Shown piece after piece: positions 8,695 through 17,808 of a stretch of 64,000 bases of DNA. Position numbers and translations under genes: made by a program. Every line of letters starts with the position of its first letter. Position 1 is the first letter of the stretch. The stretch covers positions 62,001-126,000 of the forward strand of contig PEZS01000010.1 of the NCBI GenBank assembly GCA_002778785.1. Reading direction: 5' to 3'. The stretch comes from Bdellovibrionales bacterium CG10_big_fil_rev_8_21_14_0_10_45_34. GTDB lineage: Bacteria > Bdellovibrionota > Bdellovibrionia > Bdellovibrionales > 1-14-0-10-45-34. The notes under the pieces are model-generated. The model had not been told where the DNA came from and did no database searches. It saw only the letters and a program-made list of their open reading frames with translations.

Positions 8695-9885
8695 ATGGCA
8701 AAAGAGAAATTTGATCGAAGCTTACCCCATTGTAACATAGGTACAATCGGACACGTGGATCATGGTAAGACAACGCTAACTGCAGCAATCACAAAGGTGC
8801 TTGCAGAGGCTGGTGGTGCAACTGCGATGGCGTACGATCAGATTGACAAGGCACCAGAAGAAAAAGCTCGTGGAATTACGATTTCAACTTCGCACGTTGA
8901 ATACAGAACTAAAAATCGCCACTATGCTCACGTCGATTGCCCGGGTCACGCTGACTACGTTAAAAACATGATTACTGGTGCTGCGCAGATGGACGGCGGA
9001 ATTCTGGTTGTTTCTGCGGCCGATGGTCCAATGCCTCAAACTCGCGAGCACATTCTTTTGGCTCGTCAGGTTGGTGTTCCTGCCATTTGTGTTTTTATGA
9101 ATAAAGTCGACATGGTCGACGACGCTGAACTTTTGGATCTTGTTGAGTTAGAGGTTCGCGAACTTCTTAGCAAATACGAATTCCCAGGCGACGACATTCC
9201 CATCATCCGTGGTTCAGCCTTAAAGGCACTTGAAGGCGACAGTTCAGAAATTGGCTCTGCTTCAATATTGAAATTGATGGAAGCTGTAGATGCTTATATC
9301 CCCCAGCCGGCTCGTGCGACGGATAAGCCCTTCCTTATGCCAATTGAAGATGTTTTCTCTATTCAGGGTCGAGGAACAGTGGTAACCGGACGTGTTGAGC
9401 GTGGTATTATCAAAGTTAACTCAGAAGTAGAAATTGTCGGCCTAAGACCAACTACTAAAACGACAGTTACTGGCGTTGAGATGTTCCGTAAACTTCTTGA
9501 TCAAGGTGAGGCTGGCGACAACGTGGGTTGTCTACTTCGTGGAACTAAGAAAGAAGATGTTGAGCGCGGACAAGTATTAGCTCAACCCGGCACAATCACA
9601 CCGCACAAGAGGTTTAAGGCAGAAGCCTATATTCTTACAAAAGAAGAGGGTGGGCGGCACACGCCATTTTTTAATGGTTACCGGCCTCAGTTTTACTTCA
9701 GAACAACAGACGTCACAGGCGTTGTAACTTTAAAGCAGGGAACTGAGATGGTTATGCCTGGTGACAGAACCGAGATGGATGTTGAGTTGATTGCTCCAAT
9801 TGCTATGGAAAAAGAGCTACGATTCGCAATCCGCGAAGGTGGAAGAACTGTTGGAGCAGGTGTTGTTACTGAGATTATCGAGTAA
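8695..9885 (+). CDS. tuf: Translation elongation factor Tu
   Basis: EF-Tu delivers aminoacyl-tRNA to the ribosome as a GTP complex. It is 396 residues, normal for the family. G1 GHVDHGKT, G2 region ARGITI, G3 DCPGH, G4 NKVD and G5 SALKAL are all intact, and the two beta-barrel domains follow. A strong ribosome site (AGGAGGACAAGG) precedes ATG 8695. The gene sits at the end of a four-tRNA operon, like E. coli tufB, and not in the str operon further on (rpsL-rpsG-fusA), where no tuf is found. Whether a second tuf exists cannot be told from this window. Confidence 0.98.
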   Translation: MAKEKFDRSLPHCNIGTIGHVDHGKTTLTAAITKVLAEAGGATAMAYDQIDKAPEEKARGITISTSHVEYRTKNRHYAHVDCPGHADYVKNMITGAAQMDGGILVVSAADGPMPQTREHILLARQVGVPAICVFMNKVDMVDDAELLDLVELEVRELLSKYEFPGDDIPIIRGSALKALEGDSSEIGSASILKLMEAVDAYIPQPARATDKPFLMPIEDVFSIQGRGTVVTGRVERGIIKVNSEVEIVGLRPTTKTTVTGVEMFRKLLDQGEAGDNVGCLLRGTKKEDVERGQVLAQPGTITPHKRFKAEAYILTKEEGGRHTPFFNGYRPQFYFRTTDVTGVVTLKQGTEMVMPGDRTEMDVELIAPIAMEKELRFAIREGGRTVGAGVVTEIIE

Positions 9886-9906
9886 TTTTTGACAGATATT
9901 TTTCTG

Positions 9907-9936
9907 AAAAAGGGCTTCCAGTGTGGAGGCCCTTTT
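9907..9936 (+). terminator. Intrinsic terminator after tuf
   Basis: GGGCTTCC and GGAGGCCC form an 8-bp stem with one G-U pair around the loop AGTGT. A-rich sequence precedes it and TTTT follows. It lies 21 bases after the tuf stop and before tRNA-Trp. Confidence 0.8.
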
Positions 9937-9953
9937 GTGCGTAAAGCCTTTTT

Positions 9954-10030
9954 AGGGCAGTAGCTCCAATTGGTAGAGCAACGGACTCCAAATCCGTTTG
10001 TTGTGGGTTCGAATCCCTCCTGCCCTGCCA
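9954..10030 (+). tRNA. tRNA-Trp (anticodon CCA)
   Basis: The acceptor stem AGGGCAG pairs with CTGCCCT, the anticodon loop is CTCCAAA, the T-loop is GGTTCGAATCC, and CCA is encoded. A tRNA-Trp between tuf and secE is common in bacteria. The rpmG (L33) gene often found here is absent: secE starts 16 bases later. Confidence 0.96.
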
Positions 10031-10046
10031 AATTATAGAGGATGGT

Positions 10047-10427
10047 ATGGAAGAGAATAATCAGAAAGCGATAACCATAAGTTTGGCTCTTTTCTCAATT
10101 ATGGTGGCGTACACAGTGTTTTCGTTGCTTCAAACAGCTGCCGGAACATTTGGCGTCGTAGCAAGATGGCTCTCGAATGACTTCGTGCGCCATGGCATTC
10201 CAGTGGTTGCGGGTTTGAGCATGTTCGCGGGGCTATATCTCCGCAAGGGCTTTCAAACATGGGCAGAAGAAGTTGTTGTTGAGGTGAAAAAGGTAGTTTG
10301 GCCGTCGCGAAGAGACACTGTGGCTATGACGGTAGCAGTTTGTATCATGGTAATTATTTCAGGAGTCATTTTAGGTATTTTTGACTTTGTATCTGGGCAA
10401 TTTATCAACTATATGTTGTCGCTTTAG
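10047..10427 (+). CDS. secE: Preprotein translocase subunit SecE
   Basis: 126 residues, close to the three-helix form of E. coli (127) rather than the short one-helix form. Three hydrophobic segments lie at about residues 8-32, 45-65 and 92-118. The amphipathic helix motif VEVKKVVWPSRRDT, which clamps SecY, sits before the last segment. It forms the SecYEG channel with SecY (33.8 kb). GAGGA lies 4 bases before ATG 10047. nusG follows, as in most bacteria. Confidence 0.95.
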   Translation: MEENNQKAITISLALFSIMVAYTVFSLLQTAAGTFGVVARWLSNDFVRHGIPVVAGLSMFAGLYLRKGFQTWAEEVVVEVKKVVWPSRRDTVAMTVAVCIMVIISGVILGIFDFVSGQFINYMLSL

Positions 10428-10451
10428 CAAATTTTCTGAGGGCAGTATCTC

Positions 10452-10985
10452 GTGGAAAAGAAATGGTATATCGTCAACACTCTTTCTGGGTGTGAATCAA
10501 AAGCCAAGGCAGGCCTTGAAGAAAAAATCCGTCAAACTTCTATGGGCGATTTTTTCGGACAAATTCTAGTGCCTTCTGAGAATGTGGTTCAGCTCGTGAA
10601 GGGGCAGAAGAAGATGACGTCTCGGAAGTTCTTTCCGGGATACATTTTTGTCGAAATGTTTCTAAATGATGAAACGTGGCATATGGTGCGTTCCGTAAAT
10701 AAGGTGACGGGCTTCATTGGCGGAGATCGGACGCGTCCGACCCCAGTTCCTCCGCATGAAGTGGAACGAATTACTAAGCAGATGGAAGTTGGCGCTGAAC
10801 GACCACGCCCTAAGGTGAATTTCTCTGAGGGTGAAAACGTGAGAGTGATTGATGGACCTTTCAGCAACTTCAATGGAACGGTTGAAGAGCTTAATCTAGA
10901 AAAAGGAAAAGTTAAGGTGTTGGTTTCTATTTTTGGAAGACCTACGCCAGTTGAATTAGATTTCGTACAGGTTGAAAAAAGCTAG
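10452..10985 (+). CDS. nusG: Transcription elongation and antitermination factor NusG
   Basis: 177 residues with the N-terminal NGN domain (WYIVNTLSGCE, then KFFPGYIFVEM) that binds the RNA polymerase clamp, and a C-terminal KOW domain (GENVRVIDGPFSNFNGTVEE) that contacts Rho or ribosomal protein S10. Start GTG 10452 has GAGGG about 10 bases upstream. It is followed by the L11-L1 genes, the standard arrangement. Confidence 0.97.
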   Translation: MEKKWYIVNTLSGCESKAKAGLEEKIRQTSMGDFFGQILVPSENVVQLVKGQKKMTSRKFFPGYIFVEMFLNDETWHMVRSVNKVTGFIGGDRTRPTPVPPHEVERITKQMEVGAERPRPKVNFSEGENVRVIDGPFSNFNGTVEELNLEKGKVKVLVSIFGRPTPVELDFVQVEKS

Positions 10986-11039
10986 TTTAGTTTTTGAAGA
11001 CTTCGTCGGAATTATTGACCCATGAAATGAGGAGCGGGT

Positions 11040-11465
11040 ATGGCTAAAAAAGTAACGGGCTACATCAAGCTTCAGATACCGGCAGGGAAGGCAAATCCAG
11101 CGCCTCCCGTTGGACCGGCGCTCGGTCAGCATGGGGTAAACATTATGGAGTTCTGTAAGCAGTTCAATGCAAGAACCCAAAAGTCAGGAGACACCGTAAT
11201 CCCTGTGATTATTACGGTGTACCAGGACCGATCGTTTACCTTCGTGACAAAGACGCCTCCAGTATCTGTGCTGCTTAAACAGGAAATGAAGATACAGAGC
11301 GGATCTAAAATGCCTCAGAAGGACAAGATCGGTAAGGTTTCCAAAGCAATAATTAACAAGATTGCCGAAGTGAAAATGCCCGATCTCAATTGCCACACGG
11401 TAGAAGCAGCGGCTCGCCAAGTGGAAGGTACGGCCAAGTCTATGGGACTTGAAATCGCCGATTGA
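11040..11465 (+). CDS. rplK: Ribosomal protein L11
   Basis: 141 residues, the usual length. It binds 23S rRNA at the GTPase-associated centre and forms the base of the L7/L12 stalk. The N-terminal proline-rich [19 protein letters not shown], the site of factor and thiopeptide interaction, is fully conserved. GAGG lies 9 bases before ATG 11040. rplA follows 15 bases later. Confidence 0.98.
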   Translation: MAKKVTGYIKLQIPAGKANPAPPVGPALGQHGVNIMEFCKQFNARTQKSGDTVIPVIITVYQDRSFTFVTKTPPVSVLLKQEMKIQSGSKMPQKDKIGKVSKAIINKIAEVKMPDLNCHTVEAAARQVEGTAKSMGLEIAD

Positions 11466-11480
11466 GAAAAGGAGTAAGAA

Positions 11481-12185
11481 ATGCCTACAGGAAAAAGATA
11501 TAAAGCTGCTGTATCAACAATTGATCGGCAAAAAAAATATGACCCAGCTGATGGGTTGAAACTGGCTATCGAATCGGCGCTGGCCAAATTCGATGAGAGC
11601 ATCGATGTTGCGTTCAACTTGGGAGTTGACCCTAAGCAGTCAGACCAACAGGTTCGCGGAGCGGTTTCTCTTCCAAATGGCCTAGGGAAGACAGTGCGTG
11701 TGCTTGTGTTTGCCAAGGGTCCAAAAGAGAACGAAGCAAAAGAGGCGGGAGCTGATTTTGTTGGAGCCGACGATTTGATTGAAAAGATTCAAGGTGGTTG
11801 GCTGGATTTTGATAAAGTTATTTCAACGCCTGATATGATGGCGACTGTTTCTATGAAGGTAGCCAAAATACTTGGGCCCCGCGGACTCATGCCGAATCCT
11901 AAATTGGGCACCGTCACTTTTGACGTCGGTCAGGCCGTTTCAGCAGAAAAGAAGGGAAAACTTTCCTTCCGAGTAGATAAGTTTGGGAACCTTCATGCCA
12001 CAATCGGAAGAAAGACCATGGGATATGACAAGTTACATGCTAACTTCATGACTCTTCTTAATGCGGTTGTGAAAGCAAAGCCGAGCACCAGCAAGGGTAT
12101 TTACCTTCGTGGACTCACAGTGGCCTCCACTATGGGACCTGGTGTTCGATTGGATCCAAGTAAAGCTTCGGCTTTAGTTGGATAA
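11481..12185 (+). CDS. rplA: Ribosomal protein L1
   Basis: 234 residues, as in E. coli. It forms the mobile L1 stalk at the E site, and in many bacteria represses its own mRNA. Signature GPRGLMPNPKLGTVT is present, and the C-terminal TSKGIYLRGLTVASTMGPGV is typical. AAAGGAG lies shortly before ATG 11481. Between its stop and rplJ lies a 313-base region with a probable L10 leader. Confidence 0.98.
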   Translation: MPTGKRYKAAVSTIDRQKKYDPADGLKLAIESALAKFDESIDVAFNLGVDPKQSDQQVRGAVSLPNGLGKTVRVLVFAKGPKENEAKEAGADFVGADDLIEKIQGGWLDFDKVISTPDMMATVSMKVAKILGPRGLMPNPKLGTVTFDVGQAVSAEKKGKLSFRVDKFGNLHATIGRKTMGYDKLHANFMTLLNAVVKAKPSTSKGIYLRGLTVASTMGPGVRLDPSKASALVG

Positions 12186-12204
12186 AACTGGTAAAGGTAG
12201 TTTA

Positions 12205-12498
12205 TTGAAAATAGTTAAGAGCCATCTTAGAAGCTCGGCGGCCACAGAGCGAGGAGCAATCGCCCGAAAAGTGCGATCCGGTGCTTTTCAGGCAGAGAGC
12301 GATAAAGCAATTAAGGGCCTAGAGTTTTTAGTGGTGGACTCAAATAGAAATATCGCGGTCGGAGACAGAAGGTGCGTAGTGCTTAAGTACACCGGGGAGA
12401 GTATCTCTCAGGGTGTGGCCTTCCGAGACGGGCAGAAATCTTCAGATATCCTGAGGGTGGCCATGCCGACTCCGCGACTTTTAGAAAGGAGGAATTGA
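12205..12498 (+). CDS. Unexplained open frame between rplA and rplJ (doubtful gene)
   Basis: The frame is open without a stop from within the end of rplA to the base before rplJ. TTG 12205, 7 bases after AAGG, would give a 97-residue basic protein; an earlier TTG at 12178 overlaps rplA. I recognise no family. About 70% of its codons start with a purine, which mildly favours coding, but it ends by reading the rplJ ribosome site as AGG-AGG codons. It also overlaps what looks like the L10 leader RNA. It could be a true lineage-specific gene, a leader peptide, or a chance frame in a structured leader. I lean slightly to chance. Confidence 0.3.
   Translation: MKIVKSHLRSSAATERGAIARKVRSGAFQAESDKAIKGLEFLVVDSNRNIAVGDRRCVVLKYTGESISQGVAFRDGQKSSDILRVAMPTPRLLERRN
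12340..12420 (+). promoter_or_regulatory. Probable L10 leader (autoregulatory mRNA element of rplJ-rplL)
   Basis: In many bacteria the mRNA between rplA and rplJ binds the L10(L12) complex through a kink-turn. As I recall the motif, it contains AGACnGnAGGUG, a hairpin, then CUUAAUA-CACC and a G-rich strand. Here GGAGACAGAAGGTGC (12361-12375) is followed by CTTAAGTACACCGGGGAGAG (12382-12401) in the right order, with GGTG able to pair with CACC. The boundaries given are approximate, and only the core motif is seen directly. Confidence 0.5.
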
Positions 12499-13023
12499 TT
12501 GAACAAAGCCGAAAAAACAGAACAAATCAGCGGCTTGTCCGAGAAGTTCTCCAAGGCTAAAGCGGCATTCCTTATTGATTTTAAAGGAATGAACGTCGAG
12601 CAGGTCACAAATCTTCGTAAGAAGTTGCGATCTGTAGATTCTGAAATGAAGGTTGTTCGTAATACGCTTGCAAGGCTAGCGCTCAACGACCATCCGGGAA
12701 TCAAAACAGCCTTAGAGGATTCTTTTGTTGGCACAAATGCAGTGGTCTTTGCTTATGGCGAAGCCAATGAGCCCGCAAAAACTCTCGCTGACTTTGCAAG
12801 CGACGTTGAGCACTTGCAACTTAAGTCGGGTTACATGGACGGAGCTAAGCTGACAGGTGAAGGCGTTAAGCAATTAGCGGCACTTCCAGGCAAAGATGTT
12901 CTGCGTGCACAATTGCTTGGGCTGTTTCAAGCTCCATCGCAAAAGTTTGTACGACAGTTGGCATCTGCTCCAGAGAGCTTTGCTCGATTGTTGGCAGCGT
13001 ATCGAGACTCCAAAGGAGCTTGA
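12499..13023 (+). CDS. rplJ: Ribosomal protein L10
   Basis: 174 residues. It anchors L7/L12 dimers to the ribosome. The N-terminal RNA-binding region ([22 protein letters not shown]) and the C-terminal helix that carries L7/L12 are visible. The start is TTG 12499 with a very strong AAAGGAGG ribosome site, a rare start codon for this gene. rplL follows after an 87-base gap. Confidence 0.96.
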   Translation: MNKAEKTEQISGLSEKFSKAKAAFLIDFKGMNVEQVTNLRKKLRSVDSEMKVVRNTLARLALNDHPGIKTALEDSFVGTNAVVFAYGEANEPAKTLADFASDVEHLQLKSGYMDGAKLTGEGVKQLAALPGKDVLRAQLLGLFQAPSQKFVRQLASAPESFARLLAAYRDSKGA

Positions 13024-13110
13024 GATCGTGGGCAAATGGTCTTTGCTGAAACAAAGGCCAATGAAGTTTAAAGAAGAAGTTTGTTAGTTAATTTAAATCG
13101 GAGGATAAAA

Positions 13111-13485
13111 ATGTCTCTTAACCAAGAACAAGTCGTTGATTACCTTTCAAGTATGCCAGTTATCGAACTTGCTAATTTGATCAAAACTCTAGAAGAAAAG
13201 TGGGGCGTGAGTGCAGCGGCTCCTGTAGCTGTGGCCGCAGCTGGTGGCGCAGTCGGTGCACCTGTTGAAGAAAAGACAGAGTTCAATGTTGTTCTAGCAG
13301 ATGCTGGAGCCAACAAGATCAATGTTATTAAAGAAGTTCGCGCTCTTACTGGACTCGGCCTAAAGGAAGCAAAAGATCTTGTGGAAGCTGCTCCTAAGGC
13401 TGTTAAAGAAGGAGTCGCTAAGGACGAAGCTGAAAAGATCAAAAAAGCTCTTGAAGCTGCTGGAGCTAAAGTCGAAATCAAGTAG
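13111..13485 (+). CDS. rplL: Ribosomal protein L7/L12
   Basis: 124 residues. The flexible stalk protein recruits translation GTPases. It has an N-terminal dimerisation helix, an Ala/Gly/Pro-rich hinge (around [17 protein letters not shown]), and the globular C-terminal domain with the factor-contact helix [20 protein letters not shown] 13111 is taken because GGAGG lies just before it; the open frame extends ten codons upstream from a TTG without such support. Confidence 0.98.
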   Translation: MSLNQEQVVDYLSSMPVIELANLIKTLEEKWGVSAAAPVAVAAAGGAVGAPVEEKTEFNVVLADAGANKINVIKEVRALTGLGLKEAKDLVEAAPKAVKEGVAKDEAEKIKKALEAAGAKVEIK

Positions 13486-13516
13486 GCTGTGCTCGAATTA
13501 TAAGCCTGGTTAGAAA

Positions 13517-13546
13517 GGGGATCTTAGAGGTCCCCAATTTAATTTT
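13517..13546 (+). terminator. Attenuator-like hairpin between rplL and rpoB
   Basis: GGGGATCT and AGGTCCCC form an 8-bp stem (one G-U pair) with a TAG loop, followed by AATTTAATTTT. It sits at the place of the known partial terminator in the E. coli rplL-rpoB gap, and probably lowers rpoBC transcription relative to the stalk proteins. Confidence 0.7.
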
Positions 13547-13568
13547 CATGACATTTTAAGGAGAGTGA

Positions 13569-16500
13569 ATGTCGACCCCTCTGACCGCCTCGAATCTTCG
13601 TTTTCGCCAAAACTTCGCTAAAAACAAGCAAGTGTTAAGCATTCCTAACCTCATAGAGCTGCAAAAGCGCTCTTATGAAGAGTTTCTTCAAAAGGATGTA
13701 GATCCAGACCGTAGATCCGATCTGGGGCTGCAAGGCGTTTTTAAATCGGTATTTCCGATATCTAATTTCAACGGGACCTGCAGCTTAGAGTTTGTAGGCT
13801 ACGTGCTAGAGCCGCCCAAGTATGATGTTGATGAATGTCGCCAAAGAGGAATGACTTTCGCCGCTCCTATTAAAGTGACCCTTCGACTCATCGTATTTGA
13901 CGTTGATGAACATACAGAAGCAAAAAGCATTCGCGATGTAAAAGAGCAAGAGATCTATCTCGGAGAAATTCCTCTTATGACGACCAATGGTTCGTTCATA
14001 ATCAATGGAACTGAGCGGGTTGTCGTTAGTCAACTTCATCGCTCGCCGGGGGTCTTCTTTGATCACGATCAAGGTAAAACCCACGCAGGCGGAAAGCTAC
14101 TCTATGCAGCCAGAGTGATTCCTTACCGAGGTTCTTGGTTGGATCTTGAATTTGACCAAAAAGATCTTTTACACGTTAGAATCGATCGAAGGCGTAAATT
14201 TCCGGCGACAATTCTCCTCAAATCGCTAGGTTACTCTGCGGAGCAGCTGCTTGAGTACTTTTACGATTTGGACAAAGTAACCTTAGAAAAGAACGGAAAA
14301 GTTCGCCGCGAACTTTTTATCGAAAGAATGGTAGGGCAGAAGGCCCTAGCAGATATAGTAGATCCGGCTAGCGGCGAAGTTATCGTAAAGCAGGGTCGAC
14401 GTATCACCCGTGCTGTAGTTAAGAAGATTCAGAGTATTGATCTAAAAGAGATCGAGATTACCGAAGCAGATCTTGTTGGTAAAGTCACCGGCAGCGCCGT
14501 AATCGACAAAAAAACAGGCGAAGTGATCGCTGAGGCCAATGAAGATATCACACTTGATATGATCGAGAAGATCAGGCTCTCTGGGATCAAAGAACTTAGA
14601 GTTATCTTTTTTGATGGCTTGGCCGTTGGACCGTACCTCAGGAACACTCTGCTTGTTGATAAAGTAAACAACAAAGAAGAATCATTGGTTGAAATTTATA
14701 AGCGCCTTCGTCCAGGCGAGCCGCCAACTCCCGAGGCTGCGCAGGAATACTTTCGGCGCTTATTCTTTGATCCTGAAACCTATGACCTTAGCGAAGTAGG
14801 TAGGCTTAAAATTAATCATCGCTTTGGTATAACGCTAGAAGAGTGTCCTCTCACTCACAGGACTCTGACAGAGAAAGATATTCTCAGTGTTGTTAAGACG
14901 CTTATTGACCTTAAAAACGGTCGGGGACAAGTCGATGATATCGATCATTTGGGTAACAGGCGAATTCGAAGCGTCGGCGAGCTTTTAGAAAACCAATACC
15001 GCATAGGTTTGGTGCGAATGGAGCGAGCGATTCGCGAGAGAATGAGCATACAAGATATCGAAACGATGATGCCACATGATCTTGTGAACGCGAAGCCCGT
15101 CAACGCCGTTGTGAAAGAGTTTTTCGGATCCAGTCAGCTTTCACAGTTTATGGACCAAACGAATCCTCTTTCAGAAATCACCCACAAAAGACGTCTTTCA
15201 GCTTTGGGACCGGGTGGATTGACCAGAGATAGAGCGGGCTTTGAGGTTCGTGACGTACATCCAACTCACTACGGTCGTATCTGTCCGATTGAAACTCCAG
15301 AAGGTCCGAACATTGGTTTGATTGCGTCACTAGCGACTTATGCGCGCATTAACCAGTACGGTTTTATCGAGACGCCTTATCGCCGAGTTGAGAACGGATC
15401 AGTATCCCGGGACATTAACTATTTGTCGGCTCTAGAAGAGCAAGGCCACGTTATTGCGCAAGCCGAGAAAGTTGACCAGTTTGAAGATGCGGACTCCGCC
15501 GATGTATTTAACGTTCGAGTGGACGGAGAATATGAAACTGTTGAGAAGAATCGCGTAACTCTCATGGACGTTTCTCCAAGTCAGCTAGTATCTATTGCGG
15601 CTTCTTTGATTCCGTTTCTTGAGCACGATGACGCTAACCGAGCCTTGATGGGTTCAAACATGCAACGCCAGGCGGTGCCTCTTTTGAGAAACCGAGCTCC
15701 TCTGGTTGGTACCGGCGTTGAGCGACTTGTAGCCAGAGATTCTGGTACGAGCGTCGTGGCCTCCCACGATGGTATCGTCGAAGAACTAGATGCTGCTCGT
15801 ATTGTCGTGCGAAGATTTGCAAAAGGTGGTGGTCTAGGGGCTAACGTTGATATTTACAATTTAACCAAATATCAGCGAACTAATCAGAATACTTGTTTTA
15901 ATCAAAAGCCAATAGTCAGGCACAATGATGTTGTCAAAGCGGGCGATATCATCGCTGACGGGCCGGCTACGGAGCTCGGCGAATTGGCGCTAGGTCAAAA
16001 CGTGCTTGTCGCCTTTATGCCTTGGATGGGCTATAACTTCGAAGACTCTATTTTGATATCTGAAAAGTTGATTAAAGAAGACACATTTACCTCTATACAC
16101 ATTGAAGAATTTGAATGTATTGCTCGAGATACGAAGCTAGGTAAAGAAGAGATCTCTCGTGATATTGCTAATGTCGGCGAAGAGGCTCTTAAAGATCTCG
16201 ATTCCAGCGGTATTGTAAGAATCGGTGCCGAGGTAAAACCTGGCGACATTCTTGTTGGTAAAGTGACACCAAAAGGCGAGACGCAACTTTCTCCAGAAGA
16301 AAAACTTTTAAGAGCTATCTTTGGAGAAAAGGCAGGCGATGTGAGAGACACTTCACTTCGTGTTCCGTCGGGCGTTTATGGAACCATTATAGATGCGCAG
16401 GTTTATAGCCGAGAAGGTCCGGGCAAAGACGAACGTTTGAAAGCAATTATCGAGAGCAAAAAGAAGAAGCTCGAGAAAGACTTTGCTGTCGAACAAAACG

Positions 16501-17714
16501 TTATAAAAAACAACGCTCTTGATAAACTTAAGGAAATTCTGGTCGGGAAAAATACGACTGGTATACTTTTAAGTGAAGACGGGACCGAGAAACTTCTCAG
16601 TAAAGGGCAGGCGATTACTGGCGAGGACTTAGAAGCTGTACCATTTGAGCTTTTAAGTTATGTACCGTTAGAGCCTGACCTAGAATACCAAGTTACCCGC
16701 ATTGCCGAGGGCGCTCGCAATCAATTAGAAGCCATACGCATGGTATTTAACGAAAAGATTGAGCGTCTCAATAAGGGTGACGAGTTACCTCCGGGTGTTA
16801 TCAAGATGGTGAAAGTTTATATCGCCATTAAGAGAAAGCTTCAGGTCGGAGATAAGTTTGCAGGACGCCACGGAAACAAGGGCGTGATCTCAAAGATTAT
16901 GGCCGAGGAGGATATGCCATATTTAGCGGACGGCACGCCCGTGGATATGGTACTAAACCCCCTAGGTGTTCCTTCTCGAATGAACATCGGTCAGATTTTG
17001 GAAACCCATCTAGGCTGGGCGGCACGTCACCTTGGCAAGCAAATCGAAGAATATTTAAAAGCGAATGATTTTACTCAGGCTAAGCAGACATTGAAGTCGA
17101 TCTTTGATGACTCAGACTTGCAGGGTAAGATTTCCGAGATGGATGCTGAGAGCTTTAAAAGGTTTAAGACATCCATCAAAGACGGAGTACATCTGGCAAC
17201 CCCTGTTTTTGACGGGGCAGAAGAAGCAGAGATAAAGGGGCTTCTTGAAAAAGCTGGGCTTCCAAAGCGCGGACAGACAATTCTCTTTGACGGAAGAACA
17301 GGGGAGACGTTTGAAAACCCTGTTACAGTTGGAGTGATGTACATGTTGAAACTTCACCACTTGGTGGAAGAAAAAATTCATGCGCGATCGATTGGACCTT
17401 ACTCGCTTGTTTCTCAGCAGCCTCTGGGTGGTAAAGCTCAGTTCGGTGGTCAGAGATTGGGAGAGATGGAAGTTTGGGCCATCGAAGCCTATGGTGCGGC
17501 TTATTCACTTCAAGAATTCCTCACCGTCAAATCAGATGACGTTGCAGGTAGAACGAGAATGTATGAGAGCATCGTAAGGGGTGATTATGTATTAGAGCCA
17601 GGACTGCCGGAGTCGTTTAACGTTCTAGTAAAAGAACTCCAAAGCTTGGCGCTGAATGTGGAGATGATTGAGTCAGATATTCTGACTGAAGCTCCGCGGA
17701 TGCTTGAGCAGTAG
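13569..17714 (+). CDS. rpoB: RNA polymerase beta subunit
   Basis: 1381 residues, slightly longer than the E. coli protein (1342). The rifampicin-pocket segment is plain at [19 protein letters not shown] and [12 protein letters not shown], with Thr where E. coli has Asn519. Conserved catalytic-face blocks include [47 protein letters not shown] and [18 protein letters not shown]. The C-terminal anchor that meets beta-prime is present. Start ATG 13569 follows AAGGAGAG. It is cotranscribed with rpoC, 94 bases downstream. Confidence 0.99.
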   Translation: MSTPLTASNLRFRQNFAKNKQVLSIPNLIELQKRSYEEFLQKDVDPDRRSDLGLQGVFKSVFPISNFNGTCSLEFVGYVLEPPKYDVDECRQRGMTFAAPIKVTLRLIVFDVDEHTEAKSIRDVKEQEIYLGEIPLMTTNGSFIINGTERVVVSQLHRSPGVFFDHDQGKTHAGGKLLYAARVIPYRGSWLDLEFDQKDLLHVRIDRRRKFPATILLKSLGYSAEQLLEYFYDLDKVTLEKNGKVRRELFIERMVGQKALADIVDPASGEVIVKQGRRITRAVVKKIQSIDLKEIEITEADLVGKVTGSAVIDKKTGEVIAEANEDITLDMIEKIRLSGIKELRVIFFDGLAVGPYLRNTLLVDKVNNKEESLVEIYKRLRPGEPPTPEAAQEYFRRLFFDPETYDLSEVGRLKINHRFGITLEECPLTHRTLTEKDILSVVKTLIDLKNGRGQVDDIDHLGNRRIRSVGELLENQYRIGLVRMERAIRERMSIQDIETMMPHDLVNAKPVNAVVKEFFGSSQLSQFMDQTNPLSEITHKRRLSALGPGGLTRDRAGFEVRDVHPTHYGRICPIETPEGPNIGLIASLATYARINQYGFIETPYRRVENGSVSRDINYLSALEEQGHVIAQAEKVDQFEDADSADVFNVRVDGEYETVEKNRVTLMDVSPSQLVSIAASLIPFLEHDDANRALMGSNMQRQAVPLLRNRAPLVGTGVERLVARDSGTSVVASHDGIVEELDAARIVVRRFAKGGGLGANVDIYNLTKYQRTNQNTCFNQKPIVRHNDVVKAGDIIADGPATELGELALGQNVLVAFMPWMGYNFEDSILISEKLIKEDTFTSIHIEEFECIARDTKLGKEEISRDIANVGEEALKDLDSSGIVRIGAEVKPGDILVGKVTPKGETQLSPEEKLLRAIFGEKAGDVRDTSLRVPSGVYGTIIDAQVYSREGPGKDERLKAIIESKKKKLEKDFAVEQNVIKNNALDKLKEILVGKNTTGILLSEDGTEKLLSKGQAITGEDLEAVPFELLSYVPLEPDLEYQVTRIAEGARNQLEAIRMVFNEKIERLNKGDELPPGVIKMVKVYIAIKRKLQVGDKFAGRHGNKGVISKIMAEEDMPYLADGTPVDMVLNPLGVPSRMNIGQILETHLGWAARHLGKQIEEYLKANDFTQAKQTLKSIFDDSDLQGKISEMDAESFKRFKTSIKDGVHLATPVFDGAEEAEIKGLLEKAGLPKRGQTILFDGRTGETFENPVTVGVMYMLKLHHLVEEKIHARSIGPYSLVSQQPLGGKAQFGGQRLGEMEVWAIEAYGAAYSLQEFLTVKSDDVAGRTRMYESIVRGDYVLEPGLPESFNVLVKELQSLALNVEMIESDILTEAPRMLEQ

Positions 17715-17808
17715 CGGTATAAAGGGCCTTGATCATTTGTGGTTAAGGCCTTCAGTAAGTGTGCTTAGCGTTTTTAAAAGGAATTGAGTACGAAATAGGA
17801 GATTTAAG

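Noticed and set aside
13140-13481. 113-codon minus-strand frame opposite rplL
   Set aside because: It is an antisense shadow of the alanine-rich rplL codons with no start signal.
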